From NCBI RefSeq assembly GCF_004102725.1, contig NZ_LHQS01000001.1, positions 601,327 through 665,326 on the forward strand: DNA of 64,000 nt, written 5' to 3'. The translations under genes and the position numbers were made by a program. The stretch is from Methanoculleus taiwanensis (GTDB lineage: Archaea; Halobacteriota; Methanomicrobia; Methanomicrobiales; Methanoculleaceae). The notes under the pieces are model-generated. The model ran no database searches and was not told the DNA's origin. It was given only the letters and a program-made list of their open reading frames with translations. Of the stretch, positions 34,630-42,716 are shown in pieces (positions within the stretch are counted from its first letter, which is position 1; the number at the start of each line of letters is the position of its first letter).

Positions 34630-35940
34630 TTACCCGGTTTGGAACTCTATGTTGTCGCAGATCCAGTGGAGCCAGCGTTTCACGGTCGAAGCTCTCCTTC
34701 CTACCGTCTGGCCGGATAGTGTGGTGTTCTCACGGATGACTTCTGCAATGTGGTTTTTGTCCAGCCTGTCAAGGTTACAATCCCGTTGAATCAGATCCCG
34801 CATCAGGACATTGAAGGTCGGCTTTGCCAGAATCTGCTTCAGCAACAGCAAGTTTCTCTGGGTCCGGTTGCTGCAACGGCGCAACTCCTCCCCAAGGGGA
34901 GTGAGATCAAACCTCTTCTCCTCGTCATCGTCACGCTTCAGAAAGCCGAGATAAATTGCAGCGTTAGCATAATAATCGCCTTGCCGTTCATCAAACTCGA
35001 AAGAAAGGGCGATGAGATCTTTTGTATTGAGGTTGTCATCAAACCGGGTCACAATGTCTATGACTTTGTCAAGGTCGTTTGCCTGTGGATACGGAACGTC
35101 GTGAGGCTCGCTGTCGGCGACCGAGAGGGTTCTGATCAACTCGTTGAGATTGAGCATCTGCTTGAGGGGTTCGTTAATGACGAAACCCCGGCACTTTACA
35201 ACCTGTAACTCGCCAAAGGCATCCCCAAACTTGAACTCCGTTAGATAAAAGATTCCGTTTGTATAGATAACAAACAGTGGGATAACTTCTTTATCCGTTC
35301 TGATCGACCAATCCCGATACGGGTAGTAGAGCTGCCGGATGTGGAAATCATCCCGCTTCCCGATCTTCGTTTCCAGGACATAGACCTTGTCCGGGCTCTC
35401 AAAGCCGGCGTCCACCTCGATCTGCACACCCGAGACACTGACACAGTGATCGCAGTTTGGGAGATGGAAATCAAACTCGTTTGAACGCAGTCTTCCACGA
35501 ATCGTCAGAAATAACTCTGATTCACCTGTGAATGTCTTAATCAGGGATATGAGATAGGCGTAGTCGATAGCCTGCGATTCGCTTGAGATCGTGCCTAGCT
35601 GGAGCGTTTTAAAGTTATGAATATCGGGTTTTGGGACGTATTCGGTAATGAGAACATCATCCAGTGACGATTCATACGAATAGTAACTTTTCAGGCTGTT
35701 ATCTTTGAAAATAATGTATCGGCCATTATCAACGGGGAAGATTGAAAGGTCATGCTGCTTAAAGATAGCCGGCCGCGAACTCTGGGTATCCTGCTTTGCC
35801 ATCAGACGAGGTTCGCGGCGATCACCACTGTTCCCTTTGAGCTCATCGGCCGTGATGTAGACAAAACCCTTACTATTTATTTGTTCGAGAAGATTGAGGT
35901 TTTCAAAGACGCTCTTCCAAGCCTCATCGTTTTTTCCCAT
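34630..35940 (-). CDS. Restriction endonuclease-like protein (PD-(D/E)XK), paired with Dam
   Basis: 436 residues. A PD-(D/E)XK core is visible: an EVDAGF strand with D177, then VLETKIG with E190 and K192, followed by Q203-x-x-Y. The C-terminal part (about 300-430) looks winged-helix-like and may read DNA. The ATG overlaps the stop of the upstream methyltransferase (TAATG), so both are made together as a type II restriction-modification pair. The recognition site is not shown by the sequence; GATC is possible from the partner. AT-rich, horizontally acquired. Confidence 0.75.
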   Translation of the reverse strand: MGKNDEAWKSVFENLNLLEQINSKGFVYITADELKGNSGDRREPRLMAKQDTQSSRPAIFKQHDLSIFPVDNGRYIIFKDNSLKSYYSYESSLDDVLITEYVPKPDIHNFKTLQLGTISSESQAIDYAYLISLIKTFTGESELFLTIRGRLRSNEFDFHLPNCDHCVSVSGVQIEVDAGFESPDKVYVLETKIGKRDDFHIRQLYYPYRDWSIRTDKEVIPLFVIYTNGIFYLTEFKFGDAFGELQVVKCRGFVINEPLKQMLNLNELIRTLSVADSEPHDVPYPQANDLDKVIDIVTRFDDNLNTKDLIALSFEFDERQGDYYANAAIYLGFLKRDDDEEKRFDLTPLGEELRRCSNRTQRNLLLLKQILAKPTFNVLMRDLIQRDCNLDRLDKNHIAEVIRENTTLSGQTVGRRASTVKRWLHWICDNIEFQTG

Positions 35941-36884
35941 TAGAACACCGAAAGGTCGTTTCTTTCGGTTTTGTAATTTGTAATTATTAATTCATTGATT
36001 TCGCCCCGTCGCTCTCCGTTACAGTTTATTGCACGGCGGGCGGAGACCCGATCGATGGTATACTCCGGATAGAGGTCTTCAAAGAAGTGATCATTCGGAT
36101 CTTCATTTTTCGGATCCGAGTTGCTCAGCATCAACTTTGCCCCTTTTGCGTCAAGTTCGTGGAAGAATCCGGCGAGGCGTTTCTGGTCTTCGTCTCCGAA
36201 TCTGTCTTTGGAGTATGAGGTAAAACTTGATGTCTGGTTCAGTGGCCGGTATGGCGGGTCAAAGTAAACGAACGTCTTTTCATCAACGTACCGAGCACAG
36301 TCTGAAAAATCACCGAGATGGATGCTTGTGTTTTCGAGGAGAGCAGAATCGTTCCGCAATATTTCCTGATTCAGTATCTGGGGCTTTTTATGTCGACCAA
36401 AGGGAACGTTGAACTCGCCCTTTGAGTTGACCCGGAACAAACCGTTGAAGCAGGTCTTGTTCAGGAAGATGAGATCTGCTGCTCTCCGGATCCATGCTTT
36501 GTTGTACTTCTGCGGCTGAATCGAGGTTTTGAACTCATTATACTTGTTGCGGATTTCGTAGAAGTACTCCTGCCGTTTTTCGGTATCCAGCTGCAGGTAT
36601 GTGGTTTCTACGTCCTTTAGGATCTCAATGAGTTCCTCAACATCATGCTTGACAACAGTATACGCGAGTACGAGCTCTTCATTTACGTCAAAAATGTGGC
36701 ATTCGTCAAACTGGTATTGATTATTGATATAGAAGTATACGGCTCCCCCGCCCACAAATGGTTCGACATATGTATTGGTAAGGCCTTTTCTCACCTCTTC
36801 CGGGAGTCTAATCTCAAATTCCTTGAGTAATTGGCCTTTTCCACCAGCCCACTTCAAAAAAGGCTTGGCATTCTGAGTTTTCAT
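35940..36884 (-). CDS. Dam/DpnM-type DNA adenine-N6 methyltransferase
   Basis: 314 residues, class alpha (D12) layout. The SAM motif is FLKWAGGKGQLL (9-20), EPFVGGGAVYF follows at 41-51, CFNGLFRVNSKGEFNVPFG covers about 145-163, and the catalytic DPPY is 209-212. It methylates adenine in DNA and would protect the host from the coupled endonuclease. DpnM-like relatives act on GATC, but target specificity here is an inference. It is the first gene of the two-gene unit. Confidence 0.92.
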   Translation of the reverse strand: MKTQNAKPFLKWAGGKGQLLKEFEIRLPEEVRKGLTNTYVEPFVGGGAVYFYINNQYQFDECHIFDVNEELVLAYTVVKHDVEELIEILKDVETTYLQLDTEKRQEYFYEIRNKYNEFKTSIQPQKYNKAWIRRAADLIFLNKTCFNGLFRVNSKGEFNVPFGRHKKPQILNQEILRNDSALLENTSIHLGDFSDCARYVDEKTFVYFDPPYRPLNQTSSFTSYSKDRFGDEDQKRLAGFFHELDAKGAKLMLSNSDPKNEDPNDHFFEDLYPEYTIDRVSARRAINCNGERRGEINELIITNYKTERNDLSVF

Positions 36885-37028
36885 CCTGTTGAACCTCTGT
36901 AAGAACTCTAAGTAATTGGCACTGAATATTATCGACCGGGCTATTTGAATGTACGTTGGGCGGTCTGAAACAAAAAAGAATGCGAAAATCTCACGGTGAA
37001 ATTATCCCTAAAAGACAGGCTAAGACGC

Positions 37029-37148
37029 TCAAAAGACTCCGTTGATCGGCACCCCCACGACCAGTACCACGACCACCGGCAGGCCGAACCCGACGATCAG
37101 GACGGAGCGCCATACCCTCCGGGTGACGGGTACCCGCCGGTCTGCCAC
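37029..37148 (-). CDS. Small membrane protein of the repeated family (copy C, 39 aa)
   Basis: A GTG-started frame of 39 residues: basic N terminus (VADRRVPVTRRVWRS) then one hydrophobic helix (VLIVGFGLPVVVVLVVGVPI). It aligns with the first 35 residues of the 64-residue copy A, and both share the upstream leader. That the frame survives despite sequence divergence hints at selection, but it is too short to be sure. Confidence 0.4.
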   Translation of the reverse strand: MADRRVPVTRRVWRSVLIVGFGLPVVVVLVVGVPINGVF

Positions 37149-37192
37149 GAGAGAGGATTGCGGCGGGGAAGGGAAAAGAGTTGCTCATCCGG
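37029..37192. repeat. Dispersed repeat, copy C
   Basis: Shares the leader (here CACGAGAGAGGATTGCGGCG, then GAAGGGAAA) and the 5' part of the small ORF with copies A, B and D. It lies between the Dam gene and the 37348 gene. Confidence 0.7.
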
Positions 37193-37347
37193 CATCCGTG
37201 CTCGGCCTGACTGCCGTCCGGGCTCATCTCAAAAAAGAACATTGATGAGCATATCTGATGACCATACTATAAGCAGATCAGCTTTATGTCAGCAGGTCAA
37301 CTTTACAGGGGACTGCCGGGTATGCCTGTTTTTGCTGGAGTGATGGC

Positions 37348-37833
37348 GTGGAAGAGGAGCATGTCCGGCTTTTGGATTCGGTATTCGTCGGAGCCACCAT
37401 CGAAGATGCCTGGGACGAGGATGGCGTCCGGGGGCTTGTGATTGATACCATCCGGGGAGAGACGGTTCGCGTCTGGGCGGAAAACCTCTGCATGACGCAC
37501 CTGAAGAAAGTGCCGGTATCGCTGGTATCGGTCGGTGATGAGGGGAGAGAAACTTCGATTGCCTGGAGTTCCCTGCAGGGGGCAATCATTCTTGGCAGCA
37601 CGTATTGCTGTACGCCCCGGCTTGACCTATTCACCGATGTAGCAATCCGGGAAATGCGTATCCTGGCTGTGGATGGGACTGTGCAGACCATCAGAGCCCG
37701 GTGGGAGTGCGGCGGGTTGCAGTGCCCGGACACCGCAAAAGATCTGGACGTTGATGTGTTTATCTGCCAAAAAGGTCGGGAAGCTCGTCTTGTTTTTTGT
37801 CGGGATGATCTCCTCTCCCCTGTACAGGAGTAG
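37348..37833 (+). CDS. Hypothetical protein
   Basis: 161 residues from a GTG start, with GGAGTGA about five bases upstream. Not recognised. It is strand-rich with eight cysteines (including YCC, CGGLQC and FCRDD contexts) and no membrane segment or signal. GC content is back near the chromosomal level. A TATA-like box 80 bases upstream suggests its own promoter. It sits alone between repeat copies C and D. Confidence 0.55.
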   Translation: MEEEHVRLLDSVFVGATIEDAWDEDGVRGLVIDTIRGETVRVWAENLCMTHLKKVPVSLVSVGDEGRETSIAWSSLQGAIILGSTYCCTPRLDLFTDVAIREMRILAVDGTVQTIRARWECGGLQCPDTAKDLDVDVFICQKGREARLVFCRDDLLSPVQE

Positions 37834-38363
37834 GGGAGAGGATCTGCCTCACCTCTTAACTCTTCACGAATCCGTTTTTACTTCCTGATACTACTTCTCA
37901 AACTTCCGGTTCACCCGGCACCCCGGCGACCGGGACAGAGCCGGAGCTTTTGGGTGGTGGGTATCCGCCGGCCCGTCACGACGGAGGATTATGGCCGGGA
38001 TAGTAAAAGAAGTGCTAAACGAAGCCGTATCGAATGTGAGCAAAAACCGTACTGGCATGCCCGCCCTCTCCCGCAGCAGTCTCCCGGACTTCTTCACCGG
38101 CGGTATATCCGGAGCTCCCGGGAGGTGAACCCGAATCCATATCCTGCGCGTCTCCGGCGAGCCCTCTCCCGTTCCCCTCCCGGACCGGGCAATCCCGGCA
38201 TAAATGATTCAGTAATGTTCATATGATGCCTTTTTTCACATTCAGCGAACGCCCCGAACCTTTTTAACCCCCATCTCCCCACGCTGAAACAAGCGGTGCA
38301 CGACAACGGCTTACTCCCCCGGAGGACGCCGGTGCATCGCGAAAAACAACAGAGAGGCAACGC
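37834..38363. other. Intergenic region with repeat copy D and cassette promoter
   Basis: 530 bases without a supported gene. Copy D of the repeat lies at 37911-38022. A CTTTTTAAC box at about 38258-38266 would serve the replication cassette that starts at 38364. The long minus-strand frame across 38094-38675 lacks family support. Confidence 0.5.
37911..38022. repeat. Dispersed repeat, copy D (ORF truncated to 22 codons)
   Basis: The leader is diverged (CACGACGGAGGATTATGGCC) and the small ORF, starting GTG at 37979 on the minus strand, stops after 22 codons (VTGRRIPTTQKLR then a non-hydrophobic end). The most decayed copy apart from B. Confidence 0.6.
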
Positions 38364-38744
38364 ATGAAACCGAAACCCATACCCATGGACGATACCGGAG
38401 CCCCCGGAGAGCAGCGGGGCACCTCTGTCCTGAAAGAATCGAGAAGAGAAGACGAAGTAATCTGCGGCGGCAGCCAGGCACAACCAATTGTTTCCAGCAC
38501 TCGGATGCACCGGACCGCCAATGGTACTCGGCACTGCAACAATATAAGCATCGCCACCCCGGGAGATGCACCGCAGAAGGTGCCGCTCTACCTCATCGCC
38601 CACGCGGTCGCGGCCGAGGTAGTCCGGCACAAACGGAGACTGCGCGAGATCCACGTCACCTGCACGGCAGGGCACTACTACGCTATCACCACGGTGGCCG
38701 GAAAGGAGGCAGGGTCCTCCCCCACCCCGGAGGTGGCGGAATGA
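38364..38744 (+). CDS. Hypothetical protein upstream of primase-helicase
   Basis: 126 residues, not recognised. The first 70 residues are polar and look disordered; the last 55 (LYLIAHAVAAEVVRHKRRLREIHVTC) form a helix-strand unit. GAGAGG precedes the ATG. Its stop overlaps the primase-helicase start by four bases (ATGA), so it belongs to the replication cassette and is probably an accessory or regulator. Confidence 0.65.
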   Translation: MKPKPIPMDDTGAPGEQRGTSVLKESRREDEVICGGSQAQPIVSSTRMHRTANGTRHCNNISIATPGDAPQKVPLYLIAHAVAAEVVRHKRRLREIHVTCTAGHYYAITTVAGKEAGSSPTPEVAE

Positions 38745-41680
38745 GCGACGCTATCCGCCGTGCGGTGGAGGTGCTCGCCCCGGGCGGCGTTGTGGAGGTG
38801 CGGGCGCTCGCGGAGAGTGCCGTTCACTCCGGCTACTTCGACGACCGCACGGAGCTCGCCGGCCGGGCAGCGGTGCTCGATGCCGACCCGGAGGTTGCCG
38901 GGATCTACGTCACCTTAAACCCCGTCAACCCGGCGCTCCTCGCCCGACGGGCGAACCGGATCAAGCTGCGCCTTACGAAGAAAGACGCGACGACGGCCGA
39001 TACCGATATCGTGAGACGCCGGTGGCTCCCGGTCGACATCGACCCGGTGCGCCCGAGCGGGGTCTCGTCCACCACTGCGGAGCACGACCTCGCCCTCGCG
39101 ACGGCGGAGAAGATCGCCGCCTGGCTCAGCGAGCAGGGCTTCCCGGCGCCGGTTGCGGCCGACTCCGGGAACGGCGCCCACCTCCTCTACCGTATCGATC
39201 TTCCGAACGACGAGGCGGCGACCGGACTCGTGAAGGGCTGCCTCGCGACCCTCGACGCGCTCTTCTCGAACGAGAAGGTCACCGTCGACACCGCGAACTA
39301 CAACGCCGCCCGAATCTGGAAGCTCTACGGCACGGTCTCCCGGAAGGGCGATTCCACCCCCGAGCGGCCGCACCGGCGGGCGAAGTTCCTCGCGGTTCCT
39401 GACGAGATCGCAGTGGTTCCGGTGGAACGGCTACGGCACCTCGCCGGACTGCTCCCGAAAGAAGAGCCGGCGGCGCCGAAGAAGGGCGCCGGCATCGACC
39501 TCGCCGCCTGGCTCGCAGGCCACAAGATCGCCGTCCGGTCTGCAAAACCCTACCGGGGCGGGACGCTCTACGTCCTTGAGGACTGCCCGTTCTCGGCGGC
39601 GCACAAGGACGGTGCGTTCGCGATCCAGTTTGCGAACGGTGCGATCTTCGCCGGGTGCCACCACCAGAGCTGCGGCGGCGGGCGGCAGCGCTGGCCGGAG
39701 CTCCGGGCACAGTTCGAGAAGCCGAAGCAGAAGAAACCACGGGGCGGGGAGCTCTCCTCTCCTCCCGTCCCTGCACCGGAGCAGGACGAGTACCGGGAAA
39801 AGGCGCTCGCCGTCCTGAAAGAGGGCGACCCGCTCGGGTTCCTGCTCGACACCTTCCACCGGGAGCACGTCGGCGATGCCGCAGTGGCGAAATGCCTCAT
39901 CATGTCGCTCGCCTCGCAGTCGATCGCAAACACCAGAGGCCTGCACGTCGCCATCTCCGGCAAGTCCGGCAAGGGCAAAACGCACGCCTGCGCGGCGATG
40001 CTCGCGCAGGTGCCGGAGCAGTACCGCCTCGCCGGCACGGTCAGCGACAAGGCGCTCTACTACAACAACCGATTGTGCCCCGGCACGGTCTTCCTCTTCG
40101 ACGACGTGTCGCTCTCCGACGACCTGCAGGAACTCCTGAAGGCGGCCACCGCGAACTTCAGGGAACGGATCGAGCACCAGACCGTAACCACCGACCGGCA
40201 ACTCCGGATCTGCACCATCCCGGAACGGTGCGTCTGGTGGCTTGCGAAGGTCGAGAATATCGGCGACGACCAGGTGGCGAACCGGATGCTGACGGTCTGG
40301 ATCGACGACTCCGCGGAGCAGGATCGGGCGGTGCTCGAACACCTCAAGGTGAGCGAGGCACGGGCTCCCGGGGCGGTGGCGGTGGCGGAGGAGGTGCACG
40401 TCTGCCGGGCGATCTGGACGCTCCTCAAGGAGCGGCTCGTTCACGTCATCATCCCGTTCGCGACCCGTATCCAGTTCTCGAACGCCGCGAACCGCAGAAA
40501 CCCCGGTATCCTCTTCGACCTCATTAAATGTCACGCCCTGCTCCGGTGCCTGCAGCGCGAGCAGGTGCCGTCGGCTTCGGGGGATCTCTGCATTCTCGCG
40601 ACCCGGGAAGATTTCAAGGCCGCGGCCGACCTCTACGCCTCTCTCAACGGGGTGACCGGTGGGCAGGAGACGAAACTCACCAGGAACGAGGCGGCCGCCC
40701 TCATGACGGTCGTGGCGATGGGCGCCCCTGTCTTCACCATCAAGCAGCTCCAGCAGGCGATGGGACTCACCTACTACCAGACCCGGCGTATCATGAACGG
40801 CTACGTCAACCGGGGCACCACCTACGCAGGGCTGCTTGAGAAGTGCCCGGCGGTCAGCTGCGTCGACGCCACGGTGACGGAGGACGGCTGCGGCACCACG
40901 GTCCGGCGGCGGGAGCACCATTACTTCTTCGACGTCGCGTTGTATCGAAACTGGAGCGCCGGGGCTGCGGTCTGGATCGATGAGGACGGCGATGAGGATG
41001 GTGACGACGATGACGGGTACACCATGGCAGCAGATGTACATCGTATGTACACCGCGTGGTGCCACCCTCAAAAAGGCGAAAACGGGGAGGGATCTGGTGA
41101 TACTCTTCATAATAGTACAAAAAGCGTTTCTCATAGTACTGATGTACACCAGGATCGGAGGGCACAGTCCAAGCAGCGTGCTCTCTCCCCTCACACTGCA
41201 TGTGTCTGTGCTTTGGAGAATGGTGTACATGTCGGGGCGAAAACGGCTTTTGAGTCTCGAATCAGTGCCGTTCCTCAGGAATCGCCTTCGCTCGGTGACA
41301 CCACGCGGTGTACACCGGTACACCCGGGCACCTCGCCGCTGTACATGGTGTACCCGACCGACTACATCCCGCTCCCGGTGCCGAAAAACGAGCCCTGCCA
41401 CGTCTGCGGCAGCAGGCCGACGTCGTCGGTGCTGCGGGGGAAGGAGCAGTACCTCTGCTATGCCTGCCTGAAGAAGGCGAAGACGCCGGCGAAAGTCCTG
41501 CCCCTGCCCGGCCTGCTCGACCACCGGACGTTCGAACGGGCGGGCGTCGATCTCGGGCGGTGCACGATCTGCGATTCGGAGAAGGCGGTCTACCGCTCCC
41601 GGGAGGCGCAGGCGAATGTCTGTGAGGGATGTTATGCACGGCTTGTGCGGGAGTGGAACCGGGAGGCGGGGGTGCGGTGA
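38741..41680 (+). CDS. Primase-helicase replication protein of an integrated element
   Basis: 979 residues. The N-terminal part looks like an archaeo-eukaryotic primase: VDIDPVRPSG near 99-108, then SGNGAHLLYRI near 143-153. A Cys/His zinc knuckle follows (CPFSAAHKDG...CHHQSC, about 282-311). The ATPase part has Walker A SGKSGKGKTH (about 405-414) and Walker B VFLFDDVS (about 449). A winged helix lies near 660-700. A polar, acidic linker (about 745-870) leads to two C-terminal zinc ribbons (CHVC...CYAC and CTIC...CEGC). Such proteins copy plasmids and viruses. No integrase is adjacent. Confidence 0.82.
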   Translation: MSDAIRRAVEVLAPGGVVEVRALAESAVHSGYFDDRTELAGRAAVLDADPEVAGIYVTLNPVNPALLARRANRIKLRLTKKDATTADTDIVRRRWLPVDIDPVRPSGVSSTTAEHDLALATAEKIAAWLSEQGFPAPVAADSGNGAHLLYRIDLPNDEAATGLVKGCLATLDALFSNEKVTVDTANYNAARIWKLYGTVSRKGDSTPERPHRRAKFLAVPDEIAVVPVERLRHLAGLLPKEEPAAPKKGAGIDLAAWLAGHKIAVRSAKPYRGGTLYVLEDCPFSAAHKDGAFAIQFANGAIFAGCHHQSCGGGRQRWPELRAQFEKPKQKKPRGGELSSPPVPAPEQDEYREKALAVLKEGDPLGFLLDTFHREHVGDAAVAKCLIMSLASQSIANTRGLHVAISGKSGKGKTHACAAMLAQVPEQYRLAGTVSDKALYYNNRLCPGTVFLFDDVSLSDDLQELLKAATANFRERIEHQTVTTDRQLRICTIPERCVWWLAKVENIGDDQVANRMLTVWIDDSAEQDRAVLEHLKVSEARAPGAVAVAEEVHVCRAIWTLLKERLVHVIIPFATRIQFSNAANRRNPGILFDLIKCHALLRCLQREQVPSASGDLCILATREDFKAAADLYASLNGVTGGQETKLTRNEAAALMTVVAMGAPVFTIKQLQQAMGLTYYQTRRIMNGYVNRGTTYAGLLEKCPAVSCVDATVTEDGCGTTVRRREHHYFFDVALYRNWSAGAAVWIDEDGDEDGDDDDGYTMAADVHRMYTAWCHPQKGENGEGSGDTLHNSTKSVSHSTDVHQDRRAQSKQRALSPHTACVCALENGVHVGAKTAFESRISAVPQESPSLGDTTRCTPVHPGTSPLYMVYPTDYIPLPVPKNEPCHVCGSRPTSSVLRGKEQYLCYACLKKAKTPAKVLPLPGLLDHRTFERAGVDLGRCTICDSEKAVYRSREAQANVCEGCYARLVREWNREAGVR
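41017..41353. repeat. Cluster of TGTACA/GGTGTACACC motifs inside the primase-helicase gene
   Basis: TGTACA occurs at 41035, 41046, 41143, 41224, 41309 and 41340, with TGTACC at 41349 and GGTACACC at 41017 (partial) and 41317. The fullest form is the palindrome GGTGTACACC at 41307-41316. The cluster coincides with the low-complexity linker of the protein. It may be an iteron array and origin for the element. Confidence 0.55.
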
Positions 41681-41749
41681 TCCCCGTCAACCCACCTCCC
41701 GGAGACGCATGGAAAAATAGTTCTACCATATAACGACAATGTACGGTAG

Positions 41750-42712
41750 ATGGAAAACGGGATGCGGGATAAAGCGCGGAGCGTTCTGAAACAGATCCTC
41801 ACGGCGGCAGGATACGACGTGGAGGATGTGAGCGATCCGCTGGACCTCTCGGCCATCGGAGACGAGGACGTTTTTATCGTGCTCTGCTCCGACGACCCGG
41901 ATCAGATAGACGAGTTCGACCGGACGACCTACAACCTCGGCGTCGATGGGGAGAACCTCGTCTGCAGGAAACTCCTCTTCACGCTCGACGGGAGCGTGCG
42001 GACCGGGAACTGTATCCGCTGGGGTGCCGACGAATTTGCGAAGTACGCCGGAGAAGCGGCACGGGCGCACCTCCTCGGCAGAAGGCTCGACCTCGACCTT
42101 GCGGAGCCCGAACCGGCAGTGCCGAAGCGGGCAGAGACGCCAAAGGCCGATCGGGACGACGACACCCTCACGGGTCCCGACCTCCTGCACCTCCCGGTGC
42201 AGGTCAACGAAAAGCGGGCTATCGGGATCGCCGGCGTGCAGGGAACGGTCAAGTGCAAGTTCATTCCGCACTGGTACTACCGGTACGCGAGCACCGGTGA
42301 ACGGGCGATCAAGGACAAACTGGTTTCGTTCGACTCCGAAGGTGCCGGCATCGTCAACGCGATAAACGGCCTGCGGGCTGAGATGGACATGCGCGACGCG
42401 GCCGTCTCGCCGGTGCCGTTCGGCTCCGAGGTGCTCCAGCCCCGGATCCAGAAGAGTGACGCCGAAGAGCAGCTCCGGCGCGAGATCGTCGAGAACCTGA
42501 CCCAGCGGGTGCGGTTCCGGCAGGAGAAGGGCGACGCGATCTTCTACGAGGAGAAGATCTTAAAGCCCGACCGGGGCAGCGTAACCGTCGATATGGAACT
42601 TGTCTACATCCCGGTCTGGCAGGTCCGAGGCGGGAGTCGGATCGTCGAGGTCAACGCCTACAGCGGAGAGATCCTCGCCATGCCGATGGACGAGGGCGTC
42701 GAGCTTCTGTGA
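41750..42712 (+). CDS. Conserved methanogen protein of unknown function
   Basis: 320 residues, not assigned to a named family. The N-terminal 100 residues (MRDKARSVLKQILTAAGYDVE) resemble the opening of Mrr-like endonuclease folds, though no catalytic motif is evident. A polar spacer (about 115-145) leads to a strand-rich C-terminal half ending in VEVNAYSGEILAMPMDEG, a PepSY-like turn. A CATATAAC box lies about 20 bases upstream. The oxidoreductase follows after four bases, so the two are probably an operon. Confidence 0.65.
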   Translation: MENGMRDKARSVLKQILTAAGYDVEDVSDPLDLSAIGDEDVFIVLCSDDPDQIDEFDRTTYNLGVDGENLVCRKLLFTLDGSVRTGNCIRWGADEFAKYAGEAARAHLLGRRLDLDLAEPEPAVPKRAETPKADRDDDTLTGPDLLHLPVQVNEKRAIGIAGVQGTVKCKFIPHWYYRYASTGERAIKDKLVSFDSEGAGIVNAINGLRAEMDMRDAAVSPVPFGSEVLQPRIQKSDAEEQLRREIVENLTQRVRFRQEKGDAIFYEEKILKPDRGSVTVDMELVYIPVWQVRGGSRIVEVNAYSGEILAMPMDEGVELL

Positions 42713-42716
42713 GACC

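Larger units (their letters stand above)
36885..37347. other. Intergenic region holding repeat copy C and promoter of next gene
   Basis: 463 bases without a large gene. The left part is AT-rich upstream DNA of the Dam gene. Copy C of the dispersed repeat occupies 37029-37192. A CATACTATAAG box at 37262-37272 likely serves the gene at 37348. Confidence 0.5.

Noticed and set aside
34583-34789. + strand frames starting MEDCGGEGKR within the dispersed repeats
   Set aside because: The peptide recurs only because the leader DNA recurs; beyond it the frames diverge completely between copies, whereas the minus-strand frames keep similar protein sequence.
38094-38675. 193-codon minus-strand frame before the primase-helicase
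   Set aside because: It overlaps the + gene at 38364, which has a ribosome site and a four-base overlap with the next gene; the minus frame has no family or signal.
39431-41524. 697-codon minus-strand frame opposite the primase-helicase
   Set aside because: Antisense shadow: the + frame has Walker motifs and zinc sites, the minus frame only Arg/Val/Glu-rich sequence.
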